Shown: positions 1 to 8,735, counted from the first letter of the stretch. The stretch: 52,959 bases of DNA from JAIPGX01 sp041650475 (GCA_041650475.1 JBAZLD010000009.1:1-52959), one strand, 5' to 3'. The notes: generated by a model from the sequence alone, not told the origin. Program-made: numbers and translations.

Positions 1-1115
1 CTATCACCAAAAATATTTTTTATATTTTGCCATGCAACAGGATCATAGGCTGTAATTTTTACCTTTTTTTCTAAAAGTTTATTTATAATATCTATCGATG
101 GTGCACACCTGATATCATCTGTTTCGGGTTTAAAAGCCAATCCCCATATTCCAATATTTTTATTCAAAATATTATTGCCATAATAATTTAAAATTTGATC
201 TACAAATAATAATCTTTGTTTATTGTTTATATTTTCTACTTCTTTAATTAAAGACATTTCTTGATTATATTCTTGCCCTGAATAAATAAGAGCTTGAACA
301 TCTTTTGGAAAACAACTGCCACCATAACCTATACCAGCATTTAAAAAACAGCTGCCAATACGTCTATCTTTTGACATTCCCAATTTTACCTGATTTATAT
401 CTGCTCCAATTTTATCTGCCAGCAATGCCAACTGATTCATAAAACTAATTCTTGTAGCAAGCATAGAATTAGAAGCATATTTTGTTAATTCAGCAGAAGA
501 CCAATTCATGGATAAAAACTGTTCTTCTGATTTTAAAAATGGTTTGTATAAATCAAATAAAATTTTTTCTGCCTTTTCATTTTCAACACCAACTACAACC
601 CGATCAGGATTCAAAAAATCATCTAAAGCATCCCCCTCCTTTAAAAATTCAGGATTAGATGCAACATCAAATTCTATATCTAAATTTCTTTTTAAAATTT
701 CTTGCTTAATAATTTCTTTAACTTTTGCAGCAGTTCCAACAGGGACGGTAGATTTATTAACAATCAAACAATAATCAGATAAATTTTGTCCAATTTCTTT
801 TACAACACCCCAAACTGCAGATAAATCTGCTGCTCCATTGGGTAAAGATGGCGTTCCAACACAAGAAAAAATTATTTCAGGCTTTTGATTTAAGGCCTGT
901 TTTAAATTATCTACAAAAATAATTTTTTTATGATCAATCGCCCTAGATACAAGAAGATCGAGCCCTGGTTCATAAAATGGAATTTTACCTTGTAACAAAT
1001 TTTCTATTTTATTTTGATCTCGTTCAATAATGATTACAAAATTATCTTTTTGAGCAAAACATGCACCAGTGACAAGCCCCACATAACCCGCTCCAACTAC
1101 TGCTATCTTTCTCAC
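1..1115 (-). CDS. ugd: UDP-glucose 6-dehydrogenase, 3' end cut off by the window
   Basis: Oxidises UDP-glucose to UDP-glucuronate with two NAD+ in the cytoplasm, supplying precursors for surface polysaccharide. I translated 371 codons from a GTG start (GTG AGA AAG ATA) preceded by a GAGGAG ribosome site. The N-terminal Rossmann motif VVGAGYVGL lies at residues 6-14, the conserved STVPVGT at 122-128, and the catalytic Cys at 268 within GYGGSCFPKD. The last visible part, FKPETDDIR at 328-336, belongs to the C-terminal UDP-binding domain. Family members run about 430-450 residues, so roughly the last 60-80 lie outside the window. It diverges from the ABC exporter genes that follow. Start choice and family are clear. 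Confidence 0.95.
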   Translation of the reverse strand, partial: MRKIAVVGAGYVGLVTGACFAQKDNFVIIIERDQNKIENLLQGKIPFYEPGLDLLVSRAIDHKKIIFVDNLKQALNQKPEIIFSCVGTPSLPNGAADLSAVWGVVKEIGQNLSDYCLIVNKSTVPVGTAAKVKEIIKQEILKRNLDIEFDVASNPEFLKEGDALDDFLNPDRVVVGVENEKAEKILFDLYKPFLKSEEQFLSMNWSSAELTKYASNSMLATRISFMNQLALLADKIGADINQVKLGMSKDRRIGSCFLNAGIGYGGSCFPKDVQALIYSGQEYNQEMSLIKEVENINNKQRLLFVDQILNYYGNNILNKNIGIWGLAFKPETDDIRCAPSIDIINKLLEKKVKITAYDPVAWQNIKNIFGD

Positions 1116-1262
1116 CGTCTTCTCCTCTAATATCAAACACTTTTTTCAATTTTTTATTTAATTTATTCTCATAAAAATAATTAGGCAAATCTTTTTTTAT
1201 TTAAAAAATTATATTATTATATTTTATATACAATAAATCTTATAAATTGGGATTTTTATAAA

Positions 1263-2264
1263 ATGTCTAAAATCGCAATCAAAGCTGAAAATCTTTTTAA
1301 AAATTTTCAGCTAAAACAAAAAATTTCGGGCTTTTGGGGAAATTTATCAAATTTATTTTCAGGTAAATATTCAACAATTAATGCAGTCAATAAAATTTCT
1401 TTTTCTGTAAATCAAGGTGAATTAATTGCTTTTATAGGTCCAAATGGTGCCGGCAAATCGACTACTATTAAAATGCTTACAGGAATTTTGTTTCCAACAG
1501 GTGGCAATTTGCAAGTACTTAATTTAAATCCATCACAAGATCGCCAAGAATTGGCATATCATATAGGTTCTGTTTTTGGACAAAAATCACAACTTTGGTA
1601 TCATCTTTGTCCATTTGACACATATAACTTACTATCACATTTATATGAGCTTGATAGAAAAGCATATCAAGATAGATTAAATTTTCTTGTTGATTCTTTT
1701 GAAATAAAAAATCTTTTAAAAATCCCAGTACGCAAACTTTCATTAGGTCAACGTATGCGTTGTGAAATTGTAGCATCTCTCTTACATAAACCTAAAATTT
1801 TATTTCTTGATGAACCAACAATTGGCCTTGACGTTATTGCTAAACAGCAAATCAGAAAAATAATAAAATATCTTAATGAAACAGAACAAGTTACCATTTT
1901 TTTAACCTCGCATGATGCTGGAGATGTTGAAGTACTTGCACAAAGAACAATTGTAATAAACCATGGTTCTATAATTTTTGATGATTCAACTCAAAAATTT
2001 AAAAAAAACTTTATTACAACCAAAATTATAGAACTTATTATGGTAAATGCTGTTGAAAATTTTAATTTTCCTGGCGGAACAATTATAGAAAAAACAGAAA
2101 ATGCTATAAAAATCGAAATAAATCCAGCATGTGTCCCTTTAGATAAGTTGTTAAATTACGCTGTAAATAATTTTGAAATAAAAGATATAAACATTTTTGA
2201 TCCACCAATGGAAGAAATTATCGCACATATTTATAAAGACCAAAAACAAATAACAATCAAATAG
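1263..2264 (+). CDS. ABC-2 type exporter, ATP-binding subunit (NatA/YbhF-like)
   Basis: Cytoplasmic ATPase that should power the two membrane proteins encoded just downstream. Walker A is GPNGAGKST at residues 59-67, the Q-loop Gln is at 107, the signature reads LSLGQ at 159-163 (the common form is LSGGQ), Walker B is ILFLDEPT at 179-186 and the switch His is 217. At 333 residues it is longer than a minimal ABC domain. It has an extended N-terminus (residues 18-38) and about 90 C-terminal residues, as in exporter-type ATPases paired with DUF990-like permeases. The substrate cannot be told from sequence. It starts a three-gene operon, 42 bp before the first permease gene. Confidence 0.9.
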   Translation: MSKIAIKAENLFKNFQLKQKISGFWGNLSNLFSGKYSTINAVNKISFSVNQGELIAFIGPNGAGKSTTIKMLTGILFPTGGNLQVLNLNPSQDRQELAYHIGSVFGQKSQLWYHLCPFDTYNLLSHLYELDRKAYQDRLNFLVDSFEIKNLLKIPVRKLSLGQRMRCEIVASLLHKPKILFLDEPTIGLDVIAKQQIRKIIKYLNETEQVTIFLTSHDAGDVEVLAQRTIVINHGSIIFDDSTQKFKKNFITTKIIELIMVNAVENFNFPGGTIIEKTENAIKIEINPACVPLDKLLNYAVNNFEIKDINIFDPPMEEIIAHIYKDQKQITIK

Positions 2265-2306
2265 ATTTAATTTTAAAAAAATTTGTAAATAATTTAGCTT
2301 AAAAAT

Positions 2307-3125
2307 ATGTCCTATTCAAAATTGCATTTAAAAATTATTAAATACCTTGCAGTTGTAAAAGTAAACATACAATCAAGAACTGCTATTTTTGCAGATATGA
2401 TTGCACGTAACTTGGCTATAGCATTTCGAATTTGGATGTTTGCTCAAATATATATGGCTAGTTTTCATGCACTAGGTCAAACGCATATTGGTAATTTAGA
2501 TTTAAAATCAACTATCTGGATAATGATGTTTGTACAAATTTTTAGAAGTTCAAGCAGACCAAGAGTTGATAAATTAATTGACGAATCAGTAAGAACTGGT
2601 GCTTTTGCTTATACTATTAACAAACCATATTCTTTTGTTTTATTTCATTATTTTGGATTTATTGGCCGCATAATACCAAGTGTTCTTACAAATTTACTTG
2701 TTGGCATAACAATAGCAGCACTATTAAGTGGCTTAATAAAAATATCAATTTTAAATATTATAATTGGTACAATCTTATTATTTTTAGGTTATACATTAAA
2801 TTTTTTTATAGAAATAATAATAGGTCTTTCTGCTTTTTGGGTAGAAAATACCGAGCCTTTTTCATGGATTTATCAACGAACACAATATATCTTAGGTGGC
2901 GCCATAGTCCCAATTTCTTTATTTCCAGAAAAACTTGCTCCAATAGCAGAATTTTTACCGTTTAGTCAAATTTATTATGGAGCTGCAAGAGTTTTAGTAG
3001 ATTTAAATTTTTTTATTATTTTAAAATATTTTTTAATTCAAAGTTTTTGGATAATTTTTTTTAGTTTTTTAGCTTTTATTATTTTTAGAAAAGGCATAAA
3101 AAATGTTTCTATCAACGGTGGCTAA
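2307..3125 (+). CDS. ABC-2 family transporter permease, subunit 1
   Basis: Integral membrane protein of 272 residues with about six hydrophobic segments. It resembles the ABC2_membrane_6 (DUF990) type of permease, which works as a pair with a second permease and one ATPase. The conserved feel is in the central loop (WVENTEPFSWIYQ followed by GGAIVPISLFPEKL), typical of these families. It lies between the ATPase gene and the second permease gene and overlaps the latter by 23 bp, which implies coupled translation. Substrate unknown; drug, lipid or polysaccharide export are all possible. Confidence 0.8.
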   Translation: MSYSKLHLKIIKYLAVVKVNIQSRTAIFADMIARNLAIAFRIWMFAQIYMASFHALGQTHIGNLDLKSTIWIMMFVQIFRSSSRPRVDKLIDESVRTGAFAYTINKPYSFVLFHYFGFIGRIIPSVLTNLLVGITIAALLSGLIKISILNIIIGTILLFLGYTLNFFIEIIIGLSAFWVENTEPFSWIYQRTQYILGGAIVPISLFPEKLAPIAEFLPFSQIYYGAARVLVDLNFFIILKYFLIQSFWIIFFSFLAFIIFRKGIKNVSINGG

Positions 3126-3903
3126 ATATATAAAACTTTCTTTATTAATGATAAAAATTAATCTCAAAGCACAAATAGAATATAAAATAAGTTTTATAAC
3201 TCAAATTTTTTCTACAATATTTAGTCTTACAACTTTTGCAGTTATATGGGCAATTTTTTTTATGCGTTTTTCTGATATTAATGGCTGGCAACTTACAGAT
3301 TCAATGCTACTTTTAGCGATATCGTCAATAAATTTAGGTTTAATAAATTTTTTTTGTGAAGGTGTATTTGATATTGCTAAAATTATTTCTTCAGGAGAAC
3401 TTGATATATATCTTACTTATCCTAAAAGCACATTATGGCAACTAGTCACCAATAAAACTTTTGCTGCTGGTCTTGGTGACATTGCATTTGGAATTTTTTT
3501 ACTTTTTTTTGCAGGTAGTTTATCCGCAAAACAAATAATTTTATTTACGTTTTTAACTATTTTAACATCAATAATTTTTTTTAGTTTTTTAGTTATAGTT
3601 AATTCTATTGGTTTTTTTGTAAAAAATTTTGAAGAAGCTGCTGATCAGTTTTTTGTTTGTTTCTGGTTTTATAGTTTTACACCACAAAAAAATTTCCATG
3701 GACTATTTAAAATTCTTACTATGACAATTATTCCAGGTTTTTTCATTGCAGAACTACCAGTTTCGATTATTAGAGAATTTAATTTTTATAAATTATTAAT
3801 TATGTTTATTTTTACAGTTTTTATATTTTCTCTTGCTGTTTGTATATTTAAAGTTGGCCTCAAGCGCTATGAATCCGGAAATCTTTTTCAAGTTCGACAA
3901 TAA
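3103..3903 (+). CDS. ABC-2 family transporter permease, subunit 2
   Basis: Second membrane subunit (266 residues, about six hydrophobic segments) of the exporter begun at 1263. It has the DUF990-like layout: a cytoplasmic N-terminus, an early pair of helices, then GELDIYLTYPKSTLWQL. That loop is recognisable in this permease family as the segment following the helices. Its start lies inside the 3' end of the first permease gene, so the two proteins are probably made in equal amounts to form a heterodimer. Nothing else is cotranscribed obviously; the next gene is 260 bp away. The assignment rests on context plus overall pattern. Confidence 0.78.
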   Translation: MFLSTVAKYIKLSLLMIKINLKAQIEYKISFITQIFSTIFSLTTFAVIWAIFFMRFSDINGWQLTDSMLLLAISSINLGLINFFCEGVFDIAKIISSGELDIYLTYPKSTLWQLVTNKTFAAGLGDIAFGIFLLFFAGSLSAKQIILFTFLTILTSIIFFSFLVIVNSIGFFVKNFEEAADQFFVCFWFYSFTPQKNFHGLFKILTMTIIPGFFIAELPVSIIREFNFYKLLIMFIFTVFIFSLAVCIFKVGLKRYESGNLFQVRQ

Positions 3904-3992
3904 AATTAAATTTATTTTAAAAAAATATATTTTTACACGTACACAACATTATTCAAATTTCCTGATTTTATAATAATATTTTGAACGCACAG

Positions 3993-4046
3993 GTCGAATT
4001 TTCAGCACATAAAAGTCGAATTTTCATGATAAAAATATCGAATTTG
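3993..4046 (+). repeat. Three short direct repeats with exact 22-bp period
   Basis: The core TCGAATTT occurs with its unit starting at 3993, 4015 and 4037. The first two copies share GTCGAATTTTCA and the third reads ATCGAATTTGTC. A 22-bp spacing is about two helical turns, so the copies would face the same side of the DNA. They lie in the 260-bp gap before the PAF-acetylhydrolase-like gene. An activator or repressor site array is an inference; only the repeat is seen. Confidence 0.55.
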
Positions 4047-4164
4047 TCCAAAATTTTAAAAAATTTAATTTAATATTTTATTCAAAATCTAGCTTTTTAA
4101 TTTCTACTAAATATATCTTTTTCAAATAAAATATTTAGCAAAACCTAAAAGAAAGGAACCTAAA

Positions 4165-5409
4165 GTGTGTTGTTTATTTAGATGGATTTTTAAATTATTA
4201 CTACTTGTAGCTATATTATTTGTAAGTCTAGTAATTTATCTTTCATGGTTGCAAAAACCTTTTTATTTTCCAAAACCAACAGGAGAATACGCAATTGGCT
4301 CTGTAACATATCATTGGATTGATACCAATCGCAAAGAAACTTTGCAGCAAGTTCCTGAGCATCCAAATAGAGAAATCATGGTTCAAATTTGGTACCCAGC
4401 TTCAGGTAAACCTCAAGAAATTCCCGCTACACCCTATACTACATATGCACAAAATTATACATGGCAAACAGATAAATTAACTTGGCTTGTCGAACATTCA
4501 CGCCCTATATATGTCTGGACTATGCCCGATGCAAAAATAGCAGATATATCACAACAATTTCCTGTAATAATATTTTCTCATGGTTTTACTGGTCGCTTTG
4601 ATATAAACACAGCACAATGCGAAGAACTAGCAAGTAATGGATATGTAGTAGTTGGAATTGGCCATACTTTTGATAGCATTTTAATGGAATTTCCAGATGG
4701 TCGAATAGCCAAAATAAGTGATAAAAAACTGGGAAAATTCACACACCCATTAGATTTAACAGAAGAAGAAGTTGATATCAGAGTTGCAGACACGCAATTT
4801 GTAATTGATCAAATTACAAAATTAAATTCAGATCAACAAAATTTTTTATATAATAAACTCGATTTAAATAAAATAGGCATGTTTGGACATTCTTTAGGCG
4901 GTGTAACTACAATTAAAATCATGCCAAAAGATTCAAGAATAAAAGCAGGAGCTGTTCTTGACAGTCCATTAATGGGAAAAGAATTTTTTCAAAAATTTAG
5001 TCAACCATTTATGTTTATGTTGCAAGAATCTATTTATGATGCTATTTGGGTAACTGATGATCCAGAAAAAATGGATACTCAAATAAAATGGGCCCAAGAA
5101 AGATATATACCTGGGATAGAAAAATTCAGCCAATCTCTTAGCAATGATGTCTATAACATAACAATCAAAGGCGCGAAACACATGGCATTTTGTGATCTGG
5201 CTTTATTAAAAGAAGCAATATTTTTATCACCATTATTTAATAATCTTGGTGTTGGAGAAATAAATGGTTTTAATGCAGTAAAAATTATTAATTCTTATCT
5301 TGTAGCATTTTTTGATAAATATTTAAAAAATAAACCATCTGATTTATTAGACGGCAAGATCAAGCCATATCCAGAAGTTGAATTGAAGAGCTGGATAAAA
5401 AATAAGTAA
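4165..5409 (+). CDS. Membrane-anchored platelet-activating-factor acetylhydrolase-like alpha/beta hydrolase
   Basis: Serine esterase of the PAF-acetylhydrolase isoform II family, which removes short or oxidised acyl groups from phospholipids. The GTG start is set by the GAAAGGA site 8 bp upstream. Residues 8-28 form an N-terminal hydrophobic anchor, so the enzyme should face the periplasm or outside. The oxyanion-hole region FSHGFTG is at 137-143, the nucleophile Ser243 lies in GHSLGG, Asp266 in VLDSPL and His339 in GAKHMAF. This spacing matches the plasma-type family better than generic esterases. At 414 residues it is near family length. It stands alone between two exporter operons; substrate is inferred, not shown. 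Confidence 0.85.
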   Translation: MCCLFRWIFKLLLLVAILFVSLVIYLSWLQKPFYFPKPTGEYAIGSVTYHWIDTNRKETLQQVPEHPNREIMVQIWYPASGKPQEIPATPYTTYAQNYTWQTDKLTWLVEHSRPIYVWTMPDAKIADISQQFPVIIFSHGFTGRFDINTAQCEELASNGYVVVGIGHTFDSILMEFPDGRIAKISDKKLGKFTHPLDLTEEEVDIRVADTQFVIDQITKLNSDQQNFLYNKLDLNKIGMFGHSLGGVTTIKIMPKDSRIKAGAVLDSPLMGKEFFQKFSQPFMFMLQESIYDAIWVTDDPEKMDTQIKWAQERYIPGIEKFSQSLSNDVYNITIKGAKHMAFCDLALLKEAIFLSPLFNNLGVGEINGFNAVKIINSYLVAFFDKYLKNKPSDLLDGKIKPYPEVELKSWIKNK

Positions 5410-5423
5410 ATAAAATTTCAAGA

Positions 5424-5505
5424 CCGTTCGTACCCATTCGACAAGCTCAGGGCGAACGGATTTTTACGCCGTTCATGGTGAGCCTGTCGAATCCATTTGA
5501 ACGGC
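5424..5505. repeat. REPIN-like doublet: two inverted GC-rich hairpin units
   Basis: Unit 1 has arms CCGTTCG (5424-5430) and CGAACGG (5453-5459) around the core TTCGACAAGCTCAGGG. Unit 2 has arms GCCGTTCA (5468-5475) and TGAACGGC (5498-5505), and its core read on the other strand is ATTCGACAGGCTCACC. The two cores are therefore related copies in opposite orientation, the layout of REPINs. The GC content is well above that of the surrounding DNA. It sits between convergent genes, where it may also act as a bidirectional terminator. I recall this core as common in many bacterial genomes, but that was not checked here. Confidence 0.75.
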
Positions 5506-5511
5506 TAATTT

Positions 5512-6306
5512 CTAGGCAACAAAATCAAGACGTTTTTTCAAAACTTTAAAAGCCCAAATTCCAATAAATATCCACATAATTATCAAAACCAAACAACAAA
5601 ACCAAAAAGGTAAATAACCTTCTTGTCCAAGCAGCGCAGCTCTCATACCTTCTGTAGCATATGTCATTGGATTAATAAGCATTATATATGATAACCATGG
5701 AACTTTCTCATTTAAAGAAAACCATGAATATTGAAATCCACCAAAATACCATAATGGGAATATAAAACGTGTCCACAAAATATCAAATTTATCCATTGCA
5801 GGGATTAAAGCAGAAAGTAAAAGTGTTGCAGTTGCACATACTAAATTAATTAATATTGTAAAAAATAAAAGTTTAAACCAGGCAACATTTGCTAAAACAA
5901 ATCTGTCTAACAAAATAGCTTTTGCAAGAGGTAATAAAAGAATGCCCATTATTGAACTAATAAATGCATAATAAATTATGTAACTACAAAAAACTGTAAA
6001 AACAGATGTAGGCAAAGTTAAATAGTAGTCAATTGACCTATCACCTTCAAGGTCAGATACAAAAGTTACGGCATTTGTATATAATTCAAAAAGACCAACA
6101 GATGCTAAAACACCTCCAAGCTGAAAAGCTCCAAAATCATTAGATAAACCAAAAGCCTGCATAATATAACCAGTTACAAAAATTGTAGATGCGGCCCAGA
6201 TATAAAAATTTATAAATTTATCTTTAATAGTACTTTTTAAGTTTGTAAATTTTGTAAACATAAGTTGCTTAAAAATATAAGAATTAAATTGAAATATATT
6301 TTTCAT
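5512..6306 (-). CDS. ABC-2 type transporter permease (NodJ/DrrB-like)
   Basis: Membrane half of a two-gene exporter: 264 residues with about six hydrophobic stretches. The C-terminal segment NPMTYATEGMRAALLG matches the characteristic NPLTYxxDxxR region of the NodJ/DrrB ABC-2 family, and the central DLEGDRSIDYYLTLP is the usual cytoplasmic loop. Its ATG overlaps the stop codon of the ATPase gene as ATGA, so translation is coupled. The substrate is unknown. It ends next to the REPIN-like doublet, which may serve as its terminator. Confidence 0.85.
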   Translation of the reverse strand: MKNIFQFNSYIFKQLMFTKFTNLKSTIKDKFINFYIWAASTIFVTGYIMQAFGLSNDFGAFQLGGVLASVGLFELYTNAVTFVSDLEGDRSIDYYLTLPTSVFTVFCSYIIYYAFISSIMGILLLPLAKAILLDRFVLANVAWFKLLFFTILINLVCATATLLLSALIPAMDKFDILWTRFIFPLWYFGGFQYSWFSLNEKVPWLSYIMLINPMTYATEGMRAALLGQEGYLPFWFCCLVLIIMWIFIGIWAFKVLKKRLDFVA

Positions 6307-7061
6307 AAAACCTCTTTATTTTCTTGCATTAAATCCAAAAAAACATCTTCCAAGTGAGCCTTTTTAAAATCACTTAAAAGTTTTGCAGGAGTATCTAGTA
6401 GTTTAATTAAACCCTTATCTAAAATACAAACACGATCAGAAAGATATTCTGCTTCATCCAAATAATGAGTTGTCAAAATTATAGTAACACCATCATTTTT
6501 TAATTCTCTAATTTTTGCCCATAATTGACGTCTGATGTGTGGATCAAGACCAACAGTTGGTTCATCCAAAAGAACTAAATCCGGATCATGCATTAGGCAT
6601 CTTGCTATCATAAATCTTTGTCTGTAACCACCAGAAAGAATATTGGCTTTGCGCCCAAGATATTCACCTAGTTCAAATTGTTCGACAAGTTTATTTATTC
6701 TATCTGTAATATCTGTTTCTGACATTTGATAATAACGGCCAGAAAATCTTAAATTTTGTTCAAGAGTCAAATTACAATCTAAATTTGGCTTTTGAGGGCA
6801 AAAACCTAAATGTGATCTGTAATTTGCCAAATCACTATAAATAGATTTATTCTCAAAAAAAATATCTCCACCTGTTGGTGGATGCAATGTTGCAATTATA
6901 GAAGACAGAGTTGATTTTCCTGCACCGTTAACACCCAAAAGAGTAATAATTTCGCCTTTATAAATATCTAGAGAAATACCCTTGAGAGCATCAATCGGCT
7001 TTTGACCCTTTTGTTTATATTGTTTTTTTATATTTTTTATCTGCAGTAATTCGTTCAACAT
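6303..7061 (-). CDS. ABC-2 type exporter, ATP-binding subunit (NodI/DrrA/CcmA-like)
   Basis: ATPase of 252 residues that energises the adjacent permease. Walker A is GVNGAGKST at 43-51, the Q-loop Gln is 90, the signature is LSGGY at 142-146, Walker B is LVLLDEP at 162-168 and the switch His is 199. The short length without a C-terminal extension fits NodI/DrrA. The start is supported by GAGG just upstream (GAGGTTTTATG). The 240 bp upstream carries a promoter candidate and a short leader reading frame, listed separately. It is not closely similar to the ATPase at the start of the window, so the two exporters are probably not recent duplicates. Confidence 0.92.
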   Translation of the reverse strand: MLNELLQIKNIKKQYKQKGQKPIDALKGISLDIYKGEIITLLGVNGAGKSTLSSIIATLHPPTGGDIFFENKSIYSDLANYRSHLGFCPQKPNLDCNLTLEQNLRFSGRYYQMSETDITDRINKLVEQFELGEYLGRKANILSGGYRQRFMIARCLMHDPDLVLLDEPTVGLDPHIRRQLWAKIRELKNDGVTIILTTHYLDEAEYLSDRVCILDKGLIKLLDTPAKLLSDFKKAHLEDVFLDLMQENKEVL

Positions 7062-7255
7062 AAAACCTCATAAAAAAATTTTGTAAAAATTTATGAAAAA
7101 ATACCAAATTGGTAGATAGACAACACAATTGGATTGTGCATCACAATTTTAAAGATTACTTGCTGCAGAATTCGTGTATTTGAAGAAAAATTAAAAAAGA
7201 AATTTTTTTGATTTTTTAAAAATCAAAACTACAAGAAAGCTATGAGCAAGTAAAA

Positions 7256-7303
7256 TTACTTGTTCCGCACCGCTAAAAAAAGATTTTTAATAATAATTTC
7301 CAC
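7256..7303 (-). CDS. Putative 15-residue leader peptide, or remnant of a permease start
   Basis: A GTG codon follows a strong GAGGAG site and opens a frame encoding MEIIIKNLFLAVRNK, then TAA. The stop lies inside the CAAGTAATTTTACTTG palindrome, an arrangement that could couple translation of the leader to folding of the exporter mRNA. Alternatively the peptide resembles the first residues of ABC-2 permeases and may be a decayed gene. Both readings are inference; the ribosome site and short frame are seen. Confidence 0.35.
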   Translation of the reverse strand: MEIIIKNLFLAVRNK

Positions 7304-7342
7304 GATAGAACTCCTCGAAGGTTAAAAACTAATAATTCTGTT

Positions 7343-7373
7343 TTAATATGCATAAAAAATAATTTATTGTCAA
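7343..7373 (-). promoter_or_regulatory. Candidate sigma-70 promoter for the ABC exporter operon
   Basis: On the minus strand a consensus -35 TTGACA (7373-7368) is followed after 17 bp by CATATT, or after 19 bp by TATTAA. Transcription would start about 25-30 bp before the GAGGAG site of the leader frame. The -35 is perfect and the -10 is weak. Confidence 0.45.
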
Positions 7374-7526
7374 TATTTTGTTTTCAAGTTGAAATTTTTC
7401 TTAAAATGCAAAATTGTGCAAATCCTAACGTAAACTCGGAAAACGCACAAACACTATTAATAAATCGATTAGATCAATTGATTAATCTGTGCAAAGATAT
7501 TTAAATTATAAATTAATTAAATATTT

Positions 7527-8135
7527 TTATTCAATTTTTTCAAAATCTATATCTAAAATTGGATATTTTCGCCAGTTTTTAAAATCAAAATGCCACCACT
7601 CAGTTTTTAAGCCAATAAAACCATATTTTTTCAAAATGTTTTCCAAAAATCGACAATTTTTGGCCGCTTCACTGCTCATTTTATCGTAATTTCTAAATGC
7701 TTTTGAAGTAAAATCATCAAATTTTGAGGGCATCACAAGTTCTTTTTTGGTAACCAAATTAATCAAAGTCAAATCTACTGCCACGCCTCTATTGTGTTTT
7801 GAGCCTTTCTTTGGGTTTGCAACAAAATTTTCATCTGGACATATCAACCAAAATTTTTTTTGGACAGATAGTGGTCTATAACCATCAAAAATCTTTAAAC
7901 CCAGGCCAATTTTGTTAAGTTCTTTTTGTACATTTTTTAGATTTTTTACAACTTCTTCTTCCAAAAAACACTTAGAACTTGCATATACAATTTGTCCTGT
8001 AAAATTATTTTTAGTTGCGTACTTTACATCTAAACAAATATTTGGAATAATTCTTATTACTTCAACAAGTTTTAGATCGCATTCAAAAAAAGAAATAAAT
8101 AAAAATAGTAGAAATACAGAAATTTTTTTTATCAT
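7527..8135 (-). CDS. D-alanyl-D-alanine dipeptidase, VanX/DdpX-like, exported
   Basis: Zinc peptidase of the M15D family that cleaves D-Ala-D-Ala and could salvage or trim peptidoglycan peptides. The zinc motif SKHNRGVAVD gives His114 and Asp121, and the EWWHF motif gives catalytic Glu179 and zinc ligand His182. Arg87 in GYRP is the conserved transition-state residue. Residues 1-18 are a hydrophobic signal sequence, ending FFEC without a good lipobox, so periplasmic location is likely. Length 202 matches the family. There are no vanA/vanH-type neighbours, so vancomycin resistance is not implied; peptidoglycan recycling is the more natural role. Confidence 0.88.
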   Translation of the reverse strand: MIKKISVFLLFLFISFFECDLKLVEVIRIIPNICLDVKYATKNNFTGQIVYASSKCFLEEEVVKNLKNVQKELNKIGLGLKIFDGYRPLSVQKKFWLICPDENFVANPKKGSKHNRGVAVDLTLINLVTKKELVMPSKFDDFTSKAFRNYDKMSSEAAKNCRFLENILKKYGFIGLKTEWWHFDFKNWRKYPILDIDFEKIE

Positions 8136-8247
8136 ATTTTTTACTCAATAAATTATTTTTTTATATTATGACAAATTTTATTATAAAAAAATTCATGTAT
8201 TCTTATAAACATATATAAATAAAACATGTAAAACTTAAGGAAACATT

Positions 8248-8697
8248 ATGAGTCAAGCATTTAGAAACAGATTTAATTTTATAGCAGGAGCAGTTCTTAT
8301 TTTGCATAAAGATGACAAAGTTTTACTTCAACGCCGTAAAAATACCGATTGGATGGATGGGTATTATGCTTTTATGGGCGGAGGGATTGATGGTGGCGAA
8401 ACCATAATTCAAGCTTGTATTCGTGAAGCTAAAGAAGAACTAGGGATTCATATTGACCCCAATGCTCTAAAAATTGTTCATGTAATGCACTCATATTATC
8501 CAAATAAATATGAATGTTTTAGTTTTTTTATAGAAGCTTTAGATTGGTCTGGAACTCCACAAATCATGGAACCAGAAAAGGCTGACGATTTAATTTGGGT
8601 ATCGCCAAATAATCTTCCAGAAAAAACTGTACCTCCTGTGCGTATTGCCCTTGAAGCTATTGAACAAAAAAAATTTTATAGCACTTTTGGATTTTGA
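8248..8697 (+). CDS. Nudix hydrolase
   Basis: Cytoplasmic hydrolase of 149 residues acting on nucleoside diphosphates linked to another group. The Nudix box is complete at residues 45-67: Gly45, Glu51, then REAKEELGI with Arg59, Glu60, Glu63 and Glu64 for metal binding. QRRKNTDWMDGYY precedes it and resembles MutT/ADP-ribose-type members that take small nucleotide substrates. A good AAGGA site precedes the ATG. It converges on the nitroreductase gene, the two sharing a hairpin terminator. The substrate cannot be assigned. Confidence 0.9.
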   Translation: MSQAFRNRFNFIAGAVLILHKDDKVLLQRRKNTDWMDGYYAFMGGGIDGGETIIQACIREAKEELGIHIDPNALKIVHVMHSYYPNKYECFSFFIEALDWSGTPQIMEPEKADDLIWVSPNNLPEKTVPPVRIALEAIEQKKFYSTFGF

Positions 8698-8735
8698 TTA
8701 ATTTATAAAATTTATAAACAAAAATTATAAATTAA
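8698..8735. terminator. Bidirectional hairpin between Nudix and nitroreductase genes
   Basis: Perfect 11-bp arms TTAATTTATAA (8698-8708) and TTATAAATTAA (8725-8735) enclose a 16-nt loop between convergent genes. The stem contains only A and T. It overlaps the last codons of the nitroreductase gene. Confidence 0.5.

Larger units (their letters stand above)
7062..7526. other. Intergenic leader region of the two-gene ABC exporter
   Basis: This 465-bp gap separates the dipeptidase gene from the exporter, both on the minus strand. Besides the promoter and leader frame listed separately, the minus strand holds CAAGTAATTTTACTTG, a perfect 7-bp-arm palindrome just after the leader stop. An AT-only hairpin follows near 7205-7228, with arms TTTGATTTTT and AAAAATCAAA. 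A loose hairpin with GCACA/TGTGC ends spans 7445-7492. No tRNA or larger gene is visible. Confidence 0.5.

Noticed and set aside
3993..4046. Possible CRISPR-like array
   Set aside because: Repeat unit is only 8-12 bp with three copies and spacers near 10 bp; no cas genes are present.
7527..8135. Vancomycin-resistance vanX
   Set aside because: No vanH, vanA or vanRS genes nearby; peptidoglycan peptide salvage explains the gene better.
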